Source: Pseudonocardia sp. (lineage in GTDB: Bacteria > Actinomycetota > Actinomycetes > Mycobacteriales > Pseudonocardiaceae). From it: a stretch of DNA of 64,000 bases. Each line of letters starts with the position of its first letter. Position 1 is the stretch's first letter. Positions 41,372 to 49,896 of the stretch are shown here, one piece after another. The position numbers and the translations under genes are program-made. A model generated the notes under the pieces. It saw only the letters and a program-made list of their open reading frames with translations. It was not told the origin of the DNA and did no database searches. The stretch covers positions 56,664 through 120,663 of the forward strand of contig NZ_JAODNI010000235.1 in assembly GCF_025465255.1 (NCBI RefSeq), read 5' to 3'.

Positions 41372-43708
41372 TCATCGACGGTTGGCCCGCAGGGCCGCGA
41401 GCACGGCGAACGGGGAGAGCGGCAGGTCGGTCACCGTCACCCCGATCGCGTCCGACACGGCGCAGGCGAGCACCGCCGCCACCGGCACGATGGGCGGCTC
41501 GGCCACGCCCTTGGCGCCGTAGGGCCCGGTCGGGAGCGGGTTCTCCAGGATCTCCAGGTCGATCGGCGGCACGTCCAGGGCGGTGGGGATCCGGTAGGTC
41601 TCCAGGTTCCGGTCGAGCACCCGCCCGTCCGGCCCGATCCGCAGGTCCTCGTACAGCGCGTAGCCGACGCCCTGCGCCACGGCGCCGTTGACCTGGCCGA
41701 CGATCATCGCCGGGTTGATCGCCCGACCGACGTCCTGGGCGACGACATAGGTCAGCACCGTGACCTCGCCCGTGTCCGGGTCGACCTCCACCTCGGCGGC
41801 ATGGGCGTGGGAGGAGGTGGCGTTGATCGTGCTGAAGAGGCCGCCGATCACGCAGCCGGCGTCGAACTCGGGGGGCTGCGCGACGAACCGGCCGGTGGCC
41901 GACAGCGGCCCGCTGGACCACATCGCGGCCGCGCTGACCGCGGCGAGGGTGACCGACGCGCCGGGGCTGCCCGCGACCTGCACGACGTCGCCGGCGATCT
42001 CCAGGTCCGTCTCCGCCGCCTCCAGCATGTCCGCTGCGGTTCGCAGGATCTGCTCGCGCAGCTCCCCCGCGGCCTCGCCGGCCGCGTTGCCCGCACCGTA
42101 GGTCGTGCGGCTGCCCTGGGCGCCGTTGTCGAAGCCCGCGGCATCGGTGTCCGGGGTGGACACCAGCACGTCGTCGACGTGCACGCCGAGCCGCTCGGCG
42201 ACGATCTGCCGCACCCCGGTCTGGATCGCGCCGGTGCCGATCTCCGTCGCCGCGGTGGTGACCAGGACGGTCCCGTCGTCGGACAGCGAGACGGACGCCT
42301 CGCCGGGGCCGGGGTTGGTGAGCCAGGTCAGTGGCACGACGGCCTTGCCCCGCAGCTTCCCCGGGGTCGCCGGTCGCTCCCGGTCCCACGGCGCGCGGCG
42401 CTCCACCGACTCCAGGGCCTCGATGAGGATCGGGTCGTCGAGGGCCTGGCCGTTGACCATGGCCTCGCCGGGCCGCAGCACGTTGCGCAGCCGCAGTTCG
42501 CGCCGGTCGACACCCAGCGCGCGGGCGACGTGGTCGAGGTGCGACTCCTGGGCGAACACGACGTACGGGCCGCCGACCCCGCGGAACGCGGCCGTCGGCG
42601 CGGTGTTGGTGTAGACCACGCGGGTGCGGTACCGGGCGAGCGGGATGCGGTAGGTCGACCCGAGGGCGAGCGCCGGCAGCCCGGCGCAGATGACCGTCTC
42701 GCCGCTGGAGTTCGCGCCGTTGTCGGTGAGGACGTCCGCCTCCTGCGCGAGGATGCGGCCCTCGGCGTCGACGGCGGTGCGCAGCCGCAGGACCGCGTTC
42801 TCCCGCGGGCCGGCGGTGGCCAGCTCCTCGGCGCGGCTGTTGACCAGCCGGACCGGCCGCCCCGATCGTCGGGCGAGCAGGCACGCCATCGGCTCCAGCA
42901 TCGCGTCGAGCTTGCCGCCGAACCCGCCGCCGACGGTCGGCACGAGCACGCGGACCGCCGACGGCCGGATGCCCAGCAGCTCGGCGGTTCGGCTGCGGAC
43001 CGAGTGCGGGAACTGGGTGGAGGTGTGCACGGTGTAGCGGCCGGTGGTGTAGCGGGCCACACAGGCGTGCGGCTCCAGCGGCGTCTGGTGCTGGCGGGGG
43101 ACACGGAACTCGTCGCTCACCACTCGGTGCGCCGCGGCGAACGCGGCGCTCCACTCCTCGTCCGTGCCCTTCTCCAGGCGGGCGTCCCAGGCGATGTTGC
43201 CACTGCGGAAACCGTCGACCGGCGCCGCGTAGTCCGCCCAGCCGGGGTGGATCAGCCGGGCGTCGGGCGCCACGGCCGCGTCCAGGTCGACGACCGGGTC
43301 GAGCGGCTCGAGCTCCAGCTCGATCGCGGCCAGCGCCGCCGCGGCCTGCTCGGGGGTCTCGGCGGCGACGGCGGCGATCGGCTCCCCCGCGTAGCGAACG
43401 GTGTCGATCGCGAACACGGTCTGGTCCTTGACCACCAGCATGCCCGACAGGGCGGGCGCGTCCGCCCCGGTCACGACGGCGTGCACGCCCGGCAGGCCGG
43501 CCGCGGCGGAGGTGTCGAGCCGGGTGATCCGCGCGGCGGAGAGCTCCGCGCGGAGAACCGCGGCGTGCAGCATGCCCGCCTCGGCGAGATCGACGGTGTA
43601 GACGGCGGCGCCGCGGACCTTGGCCTCGGCGTCCGGCCTGGGGATCGAGCGGCCGACGGCGCCGGTCGCGGGGACGGCACGGGCGGCGGGCTCGGACAAT
43701 GCGGTCAC
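41372..43708 (-). CDS. Mo-hydroxylase molybdopterin-binding large subunit, locus C
   Basis: A 778-residue xanthine-dehydrogenase-family catalytic subunit: IPRPDAEAKVRGAAVYTVDL, LVPTVGGGFGGKLDAMLEPM, PTAAFRGVGGPYVVFAQESH, GAQGSRTTYGAGNAAGEA and catalytic Glu in GPYGAKGVAEPPIVP. The AFRG loop and VAEPP end are those of xanthine dehydrogenase and nicotinate or purine hydroxylases more than of CO dehydrogenase. GTG at 43708 overlaps the small-subunit stop by four bases. Last gene of the long locus C operon. Confidence 0.88.
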   Translation of the reverse strand: MTALSEPAARAVPATGAVGRSIPRPDAEAKVRGAAVYTVDLAEAGMLHAAVLRAELSAARITRLDTSAAAGLPGVHAVVTGADAPALSGMLVVKDQTVFAIDTVRYAGEPIAAVAAETPEQAAAALAAIELELEPLDPVVDLDAAVAPDARLIHPGWADYAAPVDGFRSGNIAWDARLEKGTDEEWSAAFAAAHRVVSDEFRVPRQHQTPLEPHACVARYTTGRYTVHTSTQFPHSVRSRTAELLGIRPSAVRVLVPTVGGGFGGKLDAMLEPMACLLARRSGRPVRLVNSRAEELATAGPRENAVLRLRTAVDAEGRILAQEADVLTDNGANSSGETVICAGLPALALGSTYRIPLARYRTRVVYTNTAPTAAFRGVGGPYVVFAQESHLDHVARALGVDRRELRLRNVLRPGEAMVNGQALDDPILIEALESVERRAPWDRERPATPGKLRGKAVVPLTWLTNPGPGEASVSLSDDGTVLVTTAATEIGTGAIQTGVRQIVAERLGVHVDDVLVSTPDTDAAGFDNGAQGSRTTYGAGNAAGEAAGELREQILRTAADMLEAAETDLEIAGDVVQVAGSPGASVTLAAVSAAAMWSSGPLSATGRFVAQPPEFDAGCVIGGLFSTINATSSHAHAAEVEVDPDTGEVTVLTYVVAQDVGRAINPAMIVGQVNGAVAQGVGYALYEDLRIGPDGRVLDRNLETYRIPTALDVPPIDLEILENPLPTGPYGAKGVAEPPIVPVAAVLACAVSDAIGVTVTDLPLSPFAVLAALRANRR

Positions 43709-44190
43709 GGCCGGTCCTCCCTCGGGGTCCGGGTGGCCGCCGCCGCGGTCAGGGCCGCGTCGACGATGGTGTGGTAACCGGTGCACCGGCAGAGGTTGCC
43801 GGTGAGCGCCTCGCGGACCTGCCCGGCGTCCGGATCGGCCGTGGTGTCGAGGAAGGTGCTCAGGGTCATCACCATGCCGGGGGTGCAGGCCCCGCACTGC
43901 ACGCCGTGGCAGGAGACCATCGCCTCCTGCACGGGGTGCAGCGGCCCGTCCGGCGCGCTGAGCCCCTCGACGGTGGTGACCGGCTCGGCCTCGGCGAGGG
44001 CGACCGGCAGCAGGCAGGACGCGACGGCCCGGTCGCCGAGCCGGACGGTGCAGGAACCGCAGCGGCCCGTCCCGCAGGAGACCTTGGTGCCGCGCAGGTG
44101 CAGGTGGTCGCGCAGCACGTCGGAGAGCGGGGTCCCGCCGGGCACGTCGACCTCGGCGGCGCGGCCGTTGACGGTCAGCCGGTAGTTCAC
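43705..44190 (-). CDS. Mo-hydroxylase [2Fe-2S] subunit, locus C
   Basis: A 161-residue iron-sulfur subunit: C39, C44, C47 and C59 (SCGTGRCGSC) and C99, C102, C134 and C136 (QCGACTPGM, NLCRCTGY). GTG at 44190 overlaps the stop of the FAD subunit by four bases and its own stop overlaps the large subunit likewise. The order medium, small, large subunit is the one found in CO dehydrogenase-type operons. Confidence 0.9.
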   Translation of the reverse strand: MNYRLTVNGRAAEVDVPGGTPLSDVLRDHLHLRGTKVSCGTGRCGSCTVRLGDRAVASCLLPVALAEAEPVTTVEGLSAPDGPLHPVQEAMVSCHGVQCGACTPGMVMTLSTFLDTTADPDAGQVREALTGNLCRCTGYHTIVDAALTAAAATRTPREDRP

Positions 44191-45068
44191 GGGGCCTCCC
44201 CGGTGTCGTGGTCGGTGGCCGGATCGGTGAGGCAGTCGGCCGCGGCGCGGGCGAACACCGCGGGCAGGACCTCGAGGCGGTACCAGCCCGGTGCCAGCAG
44301 GTCGTCCCGCGGGGTCAGGACGGCCGCCGCGGCCTGCCCGGCGGCGCGGGCGGCGGCCTCGTCGAGAGTGGTGCCGGCGAGCGCCGCCTCGGCCTCGGGA
44401 CACCGCCGGGCACGGGCCTCCACCGACCCGACGGCGACGCGGACCGCGGACGCGACGCCCGCCCCGTCGAGATCGGCGGAGATCGCCACGGACACGAGCG
44501 CGTACTCGCCGCCGCCGCGCACGGTCAGCCGGGCGTATCCGGAGCGGCGGCCCGCCGGGGCGGACGCGCCGGCCGAGACCAGCAACGCGGCCGGATCGGC
44601 GCTGTCGCCGTGGGCCGACCGCAGGTAGCCCTCGACCCCGATCCGGTGCCGTCCGGCCGTGGTCGCGACCTCCACGGTCGCGTCGAGCGCGAGCAGGGCC
44701 GGGACCAGGTCTGCCTCGGCGAACCCGCGGGCGTTGAGGTTCCCGCCGAGCGTCGCCACGTTGCGGACCTGCGGGAACGCCGACGTCCGCGCGGCCGTGC
44801 GCAGGGCGCGCAGGGCGGGTGGCAGGGGCGCGGCTGCTAGCTCGGCGTGGGTCGTGAGGGCGCCCCACGTCCCGGCGGCGACCCCGCGCAGCTCGGCGAT
44901 CCGGTGCAGCGCGACGAAGGTCGCCGGTGGCGCGGGCGACCGCATGAGCCAGGTCCCTCCGGCGAGGGCGGCGCCGTCGGGGCCGAGCTCGGCCAGCCGG
45001 CGCACCGCCTCGTCGACCGACCCCGGCACCTCCACCCGGGGCCGGGCGAGACGGGTGGGGGCCGTCAT
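44187..45068 (-). CDS. Mo-hydroxylase FAD-binding subunit, locus C
   Basis: A 293-residue flavoprotein subunit: AALAGGTWLMRSPAPP (PCMH-type FAD loop), FPQVRNVATLGGNLNARGFA, then the C-terminal domain (LAPGWYRLEVLPAVFARAAA). The loop is GGTW where loci A and B have GGQS, and NLNARGFAEADLVPA replaces AHADPAAELP, so this is a more distant subgroup. Start and stop each overlap the neighbouring gene by four bases. Confidence 0.86.
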   Translation of the reverse strand: MTAPTRLARPRVEVPGSVDEAVRRLAELGPDGAALAGGTWLMRSPAPPATFVALHRIAELRGVAAGTWGALTTHAELAAAPLPPALRALRTAARTSAFPQVRNVATLGGNLNARGFAEADLVPALLALDATVEVATTAGRHRIGVEGYLRSAHGDSADPAALLVSAGASAPAGRRSGYARLTVRGGGEYALVSVAISADLDGAGVASAVRVAVGSVEARARRCPEAEAALAGTTLDEAAARAAGQAAAAVLTPRDDLLAPGWYRLEVLPAVFARAAADCLTDPATDHDTGEAP

Positions 45069-45379
45069 TGCACGACCGTCCCGGCCACCGCGTCGAAGCC
45101 GCTGATGTAGCTGCGGAACTGGTCGAAGAAGCTCGCCGGGGTCGCGCCGATCGACTTCTGGTAGGTCGCCAGGTCGCTGACCTCGATGATCTCGATGTAG
45201 CTGTAGGAGGGGGCCGCGACGCCGTCCATCACCGGGCCCTCCAGCCGGACCACCCGGTACCGCTCGACGCCGGGCAGCGCCTCCGCCGTCGGCTGGTCGA
45301 CCTCGCGGACCCACTGCTCGTAGGCCTCGCGCACGTCCTCGGATGCCAAGGTGGTCAGGAAGAACACGATCTCGCTCAT
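45065..45379 (-). CDS. Small HapK/RedY-like protein
   Basis: A 104-residue protein (FFLTTLASEDVREAYEQWVR, then YSYIEIIEVSDLATYQKSIG) with the alternating beta-alpha pattern of dimeric ferredoxin-like barrels; it resembles RedY/HapK-type proteins. Relatives include small lyases, monooxygenases and condensation helpers, so it may handle an unstable product of the LLM or Mo enzyme. It overlaps the FAD-subunit start by four bases and is ten bases from the LLM gene. Family call moderate; function unknown. Confidence 0.7.
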   Translation of the reverse strand: MSEIVFFLTTLASEDVREAYEQWVREVDQPTAEALPGVERYRVVRLEGPVMDGVAAPSYSYIEIIEVSDLATYQKSIGATPASFFDQFRSYISGFDAVAGTVVQ

Positions 45380-45389
45380 GGGGGCCTCT

Positions 45390-46382
45390 CTACAGGTGGG
45401 GCAGGACGTCGGCGGCGGTCAGCTCGAGGATCGCGTCGTTGGCCTCCGCCGGGAACGGGGCCAGGACGACGGAGGTGGCGCCGGCGTCGAGGAACGCCCG
45501 GATCTTGCCGACGCACTCCTTGGGCGTCCCGGCGATGGTGAAGGTGTCCACCCACTCCTCGGGCAGGGCGGCGGTGATCCGGTCGAGGTCGCCCAGCGCG
45601 AGGATCTCGGCGAGCCGCTCGTTGATGCCGTACACGCCGGTCATCGGGGTCGGGCCGACCGCCTGCAGGTAGAAGGCGAGCGCCTCCCGGGCGGCGGCGC
45701 GGGCCACGTCGCCGTCGAGGTCCGCCCGGTAGATGGCGAAGGTGGGGATGCGGTGGGCGGCGGCGTCGCGGCCGGCCTTCGCGGCCCCGGCGGCGATGTG
45801 CTGCCGGGCGAACTCCAGGTACTTCGGGGCGGCGATGACGGACATGACCGTTCCGTCGGCGATCTCCCCGGCCAGCTCGAGCGACTTCGGCCCGATCACC
45901 CCGGCGTAGAGCTCCACGCCCGCCGGGTTGGGGTGGACCAGCGAGACCTGGTCGAACACGAACGGGCCGTCGTCGATGGTCAGGGTCTCCCCGGCGAGCA
46001 GCGCGCGGGTCGTCTCGATCACGGCGCGCAACGACCGCATGGGGGACTTCGGGTACAGCCCCATCTGCTTCGTCCAGAAGGGCACGCCGTGCCCGATGCC
46101 GGTGATCAGCCGTCCGGGGTAGGCCAGGCTGAGGGTGGAGACCTCCATCGCGGTGACGGCGGGGTGCCGCACCACGGCGGACAGGATGCCGATCCCCACC
46201 GGGATCTCGCGCGTGCCCTGCAGGGCCATGGCGGCGCTCGTCGGGCCGCCGAGGAAGAAGTAGTCCTCGCTGAGCCACAGCTCGCCGAAACCGGCGTCCT
46301 CGATGCCGACACAGACGTCGACGAGCTTGTCGGGCGGGGTGGTGCCGTGCACCAGCACGCCTACAGGGGAACGGTTCGTCAT
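45390..46382 (-). CDS. LLM-class (F420/FMN-dependent) oxidoreductase, locus C
   Basis: A 330-residue luciferase-like TIM-barrel enzyme: GVLVHGTTPPDKLVDVCVGI, FGELWLSEDYFFLGGP, VGIGILSAVVRHPAVTAMEV, YPGRLITGIGHGVPFWTKQM and C-terminal IAGTPKECVGKIRAFLDAGA. It may be an F420-dependent reductase or dehydrogenase, or an FMN monooxygenase that opens a ring; sequence does not settle it. ATG 46382 overlaps the permease stop by four bases, tying it to the ABC transporter operon. Confidence 0.87.
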   Translation of the reverse strand: MTNRSPVGVLVHGTTPPDKLVDVCVGIEDAGFGELWLSEDYFFLGGPTSAAMALQGTREIPVGIGILSAVVRHPAVTAMEVSTLSLAYPGRLITGIGHGVPFWTKQMGLYPKSPMRSLRAVIETTRALLAGETLTIDDGPFVFDQVSLVHPNPAGVELYAGVIGPKSLELAGEIADGTVMSVIAAPKYLEFARQHIAAGAAKAGRDAAAHRIPTFAIYRADLDGDVARAAAREALAFYLQAVGPTPMTGVYGINERLAEILALGDLDRITAALPEEWVDTFTIAGTPKECVGKIRAFLDAGATSVVLAPFPAEANDAILELTAADVLPHL

Positions 46383-47503
46383 CGTGAGTCCTCTCGCCGG
46401 GTTTCTGGGCCGGCCCCGGCGACGGCTCCCGCCAGGGCAATCGGTTCTGATGCGTCCCGGGTGACGGCCGGGGGCCGGTGTCGCTCGCCACGTCGGCGAG
46501 GCAGCCGCAGCTCGCGGCCGCCGGTGAGCCCGCTCGGGCGACGCAACAGCATCACGACCAGGACGACGCCGAGGACGACGTCGGCGAGACCGGGACGGGC
46601 CGGCACGGGCAGCCCGAGCAGCGACCCGCCTTCCGCGCGGCGCAGCACCTCCGCCAGTGCCGACACCGCGACACTGCCGGCCACGGCCCCGGTGAGCGAG
46701 CCCGCGCCGCCGAGGACGAGCATGGTGATGATCAGGAAGGTGTAGTCGAGGTAGAACACGTCGGGGTTGATCGAGCCGAGCTGCAGGGCGAACAGCGCCC
46801 CGCCGATCCCGGTGAGGAACGCGCTCAGCACGAATCCCACCCCGCGCTGCACGGGCACCGAGATCCCCGACGCGGCCGCGGCGACCTCGTCGGACTTGGA
46901 CGCCCGCAAGCGGATCCCGAACGACGAGCGCTGGTACGCCCAGGCGAGCAGCAGCGCCACCAGTACCCAGCCCAGCGCCACGGGCATCGTCGTGCTCGTC
47001 GGTATCGACGAGAGACCCTTCTGCCCGCGGGTCACCGACTGCCACTGGGCGGCTACGGCGGAGAAGGCGATCAGCAGCGACACCGTCGCGAGCCCGGCGG
47101 AGAGCCCGCCGATCCGGGACAGCGGCACCGCCACCACCACGGCCACGACCGCCGCGACCAGCCCACCCACCACGACCGCGACGAACGGCCCGGCGTGCAG
47201 CTCCCGGACCAGGGCCGGGGCGTCGGGCAGCAGCTGGCCCTTGAGCCGCACCGGAAGCGCGAGCAGCCCGGCGACGTAGCCGCCGACCAGGGCGAAGCTC
47301 ATGTGCCCGAACGACCACACGCCGGAGTTGCCGACGAACACGTACAGCCCGATGACGAGCACGATGTTGACCAGCCCGCCCACCGCCAGCCGCTCCAGCG
47401 ACGCCGGCCCGGTGGTGGCGAGCAGCGCCACCACGACGATCCCCGCGAACAGCGCCGACGGGACGCCGAGGGCGCCGCCGGCCCGTCGAAGAAGCCCGTT
47501 CAC
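46379..47503 (-). CDS. livM: ABC transporter permease, LivM type
   Basis: A 374-residue branched-chain amino acid/amide/urea-type permease with about nine to ten membrane segments: VIGLYVFVGNSGVWSFGHMS (conserved LivM loop), FGIRLRASKSDEVAAAASGI (coupling region facing the ATPases) and MLVLGGAGSLTGAVAGS. A basic C-terminal tail of about 40 residues follows the last helix. GTG at 47503 overlaps the livH stop by four bases. Confidence 0.88.
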   Translation of the reverse strand: MNGLLRRAGGALGVPSALFAGIVVVALLATTGPASLERLAVGGLVNIVLVIGLYVFVGNSGVWSFGHMSFALVGGYVAGLLALPVRLKGQLLPDAPALVRELHAGPFVAVVVGGLVAAVVAVVVAVPLSRIGGLSAGLATVSLLIAFSAVAAQWQSVTRGQKGLSSIPTSTTMPVALGWVLVALLLAWAYQRSSFGIRLRASKSDEVAAAASGISVPVQRGVGFVLSAFLTGIGGALFALQLGSINPDVFYLDYTFLIITMLVLGGAGSLTGAVAGSVAVSALAEVLRRAEGGSLLGLPVPARPGLADVVLGVVLVVMLLRRPSGLTGGRELRLPRRRGERHRPPAVTRDASEPIALAGAVAGAGPETRREDSR

Positions 47504-48381
47504 ACCCGCACCCCCTGTCCGGACCGGATCAGTCCCTGCGGCCGGACGACCAGCAGGCAGAACACCGCCGCGAACAGCAGTGCGTCGCGGAACGGGGCGA
47601 GCCCCACCGGGAGCGCCTCCTGCAGGAGCTGGCTCGCCGCGCCGAGCACGAACCCGCCGGCGACGGCCCCGCGCAGGCTGGACAGCCCGCCCACGACCGC
47701 CGCGATGAGTCCGAACAGCACGGCGTTGAACCCGAACGTCGGGGTGACCGACCCGTTGGCGCCCAGCAGCAGCACGGCCGCGGCGGCGGCCAGCACCCCG
47801 CTGATCGCGAACGCCAGGCTGATGACCCGGTTGGCCGCCACGCCCAGCAACCGGGCCGTGGCGAAGTCCTCGGCCGCCGCCCGCATCCGCAGGCCCGCCG
47901 GGGTGCGGGTGAGGAAGAGGCCGAGCCCGCCGATGAGCACCACGACGACGACCACCGTCACCGCGTTGATCTTGGGCAGGTAGATCTGCCCGAAGGTCCA
48001 GCTCTCCCGGAACACGGGATCGACGTCGGTCGAGCGGGGCAGGGCGCCGAACAGGCTCTCCGCGAGGCTGGACAGCAGCATGCTCACCGCGAACGAGGTG
48101 ACGAGCATCGTCTCGGGCGCGGCGGAGCGGACGCCGCGGAAGGCGACCAGCTCCAGCACCATCGCGAGCGCGACGCACACGGCGACCGTGAGCGCCAGCC
48201 GCACCACCAGTGGCAGCGAGGCGGTGAACACCAGGGTGTATCCGCCCGCCATGATCAGGCTGGAGTGCGCGAAGTTGACCAGGCGCAGGATGCCGAACAC
48301 CATCGCCACGCCGAGGGCGTAGAGGGCGTACAGCCCGCCGAGGTTCAGCGCGTTGACCAGCGCCTGCACCAGCGTCGTCAC
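47500..48381 (-). CDS. livH: ABC transporter permease, LivH type
   Basis: A 293-residue permease with eight or so membrane helices: ALVNALNLGGLYALYALGVA at the N-terminus, GILRLVNFAHSSLIMAGGYT, GLRMRAAAEDFATARLLGV (EAA-like coupling loop) and FGLIAAVVGGLSSLRGAVAG. It pairs with LivM to form the membrane channel. It overlaps livF and livM by four bases each. Confidence 0.9.
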   Translation of the reverse strand: MTTLVQALVNALNLGGLYALYALGVAMVFGILRLVNFAHSSLIMAGGYTLVFTASLPLVVRLALTVAVCVALAMVLELVAFRGVRSAAPETMLVTSFAVSMLLSSLAESLFGALPRSTDVDPVFRESWTFGQIYLPKINAVTVVVVVVLIGGLGLFLTRTPAGLRMRAAAEDFATARLLGVAANRVISLAFAISGVLAAAAAVLLLGANGSVTPTFGFNAVLFGLIAAVVGGLSSLRGAVAGGFVLGAASQLLQEALPVGLAPFRDALLFAAVFCLLVVRPQGLIRSGQGVRV

Positions 48382-49139
48382 GGGGTCACCCCCGCCTCGC
48401 CGAGGTACTCCGCCGCCATCGCCGCGCCCCCGCCCAGTTCGTCGGCGGTCCCGCTGCGCACGATCCGGCCGGTCCGCAGGACCGACGTCCGGTCGGCCAG
48501 CTCGACGGCGCGGGTCGCGTTCTGCTCGACCAGCACGATCGTCAGTCCCTCCCGGCGCAGCTGCGCCACGGTCTCGAACACCAGGTCGACCAGCCGCGGT
48601 GCCAGGCCCAGCGACGGCTCGTCGAGCAGCAGCAGCCGCGGCCGGGACATCAGCGCCCGCGCGATGGCGAGCTGCTGCTGCTCGCCGCCGGACAACAGCC
48701 CGGCCTGCTGGCCGTAGCGGTCCCGCAGGATCGGGAACCGGTCGAGCTGGCGGTCGAGGTCCGCGGCGACCCCGGCGGCGTCGCGCCGGATCGTCGCGCC
48801 GAGCGCGAGGTTCTCCGCCACGGTCAGCGCGGTGAAGATGTTGCGGCCCTCCGGCACCAGCGCCACGCCGTGTCGGACGACCCGCTCGGGCGCCAGCCCG
48901 GACACCACCTCGCCGGCCACCGTGACCGTGCCCGCTGCCGGGCGGACCAGCCCGCTGACGGCGGCGAGCGTGGAGGACTTCCCGGCACCGTTCGGGCCGA
49001 CGAGGGCCACCAGCTCGCCCGCGTCGACGTCGAGGTCGATGCCGTGCAGGGCGGTCACCGACCCATAGCGGACGGTGAGCCCCCGGACGGAGAGCAGCGG
49101 GACGGGGAGCAGCGGGACGGGGAGCAGCGGCTCAGCCAT
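48378..49139 (-). CDS. livF: ABC transporter ATP-binding protein, LivF type
   Basis: A 253-residue ATPase: Walker A GPNGAGKSSTLA, Q-loop region GVALVPEGRNIFTALTVAEN, signature LSGGEQQQLAIARALM, Walker B LLLLDEPSLGLAP, H-loop LVEQNATRA (the switch His is Asn, as is usual for LivF). The N-terminus begins LLPVPLLPVPLLSV, encoded by a 15-bp tandem repeat, so the true start may be downstream. It overlaps livG by eight bases and livH by four. Confidence 0.9.
   Translation of the reverse strand: MAEPLLPVPLLPVPLLSVRGLTVRYGSVTALHGIDLDVDAGELVALVGPNGAGKSSTLAAVSGLVRPAAGTVTVAGEVVSGLAPERVVRHGVALVPEGRNIFTALTVAENLALGATIRRDAAGVAADLDRQLDRFPILRDRYGQQAGLLSGGEQQQLAIARALMSRPRLLLLDEPSLGLAPRLVDLVFETVAQLRREGLTIVLVEQNATRAVELADRTSVLRTGRIVRSGTADELGGGAAMAAEYLGEAGVTP
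49083..49127. repeat. 15-bp tandem repeat, three copies, in livF 5' end
   Basis: Two perfect units CGGGACGGGGAGCAG (49098-49112, 49113-49127) and one imperfect unit (49083-49097). The repeat is in frame and encodes LLPVP pentads, so copy-number changes would lengthen or shorten the LivF N-terminus without a frameshift. Confidence 0.8.
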
Positions 49140-49896
49140 GCGCCACCGCCTGCTCGGCCGCCTCGCTGCCCAGGTAGGCCTCGATCACCGCCGGGTCGGC
49201 CCGGACCTCGGCCGGGTCTCCCGTGGCGAGGGTGCGGCCGTGGTCGATGACGTGCAGCCGGTCGCACAGCCGCATGATCAGCCGCATGTCGTGCTCGATC
49301 ACCACCAGCCCGCACCCGTACTGTTCCGGGACCGCCCGCAGCCGGTCGAGGAGCTCGTCGCTCTCCTCCTCGTTGAGACCTGCCGCGGGCTCGTCGAGCA
49401 CGACGTAGCGCGGCTCGCCGACCAGCGCCCTGGCGATGCCCAGCCGGCGCTCCAGGCCGTAGGGCAGCGCGCTGGCCTCGACCCCGGCCAGCCCCGTCAG
49501 GTCGAACCGCTCCAGCAGCTCGCCGGTCGAACGGCGCGCGGCCGCGCGGCCCAGGCCGACCCCGAGCGCCGCGGCCTCGAGGTTCTGCGCCACCGTCATC
49601 CCGGCGAACAGCCGGACGTTCTGGAAGGTGCGCCGGACGCCGAACCTGCTCAGCCGCTGCGGCGACCAGCCCGTCACGTCCCGGCCGTCGACGGCGACGG
49701 TGCCGGCGTGCCGCTGGAAGCCGGTGAGGACGTTCGTCAGCGTCGTCTTGCCGGCCCCGTTCGGGCCGATCAGGCCCAGGATCTCCCCGGGCCGCACGGC
49801 CAGCTCGATGTCCTCGCACGCGGTCAGCCCGGCGAACCGGACCGTGACCCCGGACGCCCGGAGCTCCCGGTCACCCGTCCCCACCGGCGCGTCCAT
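49132..49896 (-). CDS. livG: ABC transporter ATP-binding protein, LivG type
   Basis: A 254-residue ATPase: Walker A GPNGAGKTTLTN, Q-loop FGVRRTFQNVRLFAGMTVAQ, signature SALPYGLERRLGIARALVGE, Walker B YVVLDEPAAGLNEEE, H-loop VIEHDMRLIMRLCD. LPYGLERRLG replaces the common LSGGQ-type signature, as in other LivG proteins. ATG 49896 shares its A with the stop of the binding-protein gene (TGATG). Confidence 0.9.
   Translation of the reverse strand: MDAPVGTGDRELRASGVTVRFAGLTACEDIELAVRPGEILGLIGPNGAGKTTLTNVLTGFQRHAGTVAVDGRDVTGWSPQRLSRFGVRRTFQNVRLFAGMTVAQNLEAAALGVGLGRAAARRSTGELLERFDLTGLAGVEASALPYGLERRLGIARALVGEPRYVVLDEPAAGLNEEESDELLDRLRAVPEQYGCGLVVIEHDMRLIMRLCDRLHVIDHGRTLATGDPAEVRADPAVIEAYLGSEAAEQAVAHG

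Noticed and set aside
38562..41522. A 986-codon open frame on the plus strand
   Set aside because: Antisense to the locus B large subunit; no recognisable domain and biased Arg/Gly/Asp/Val content.
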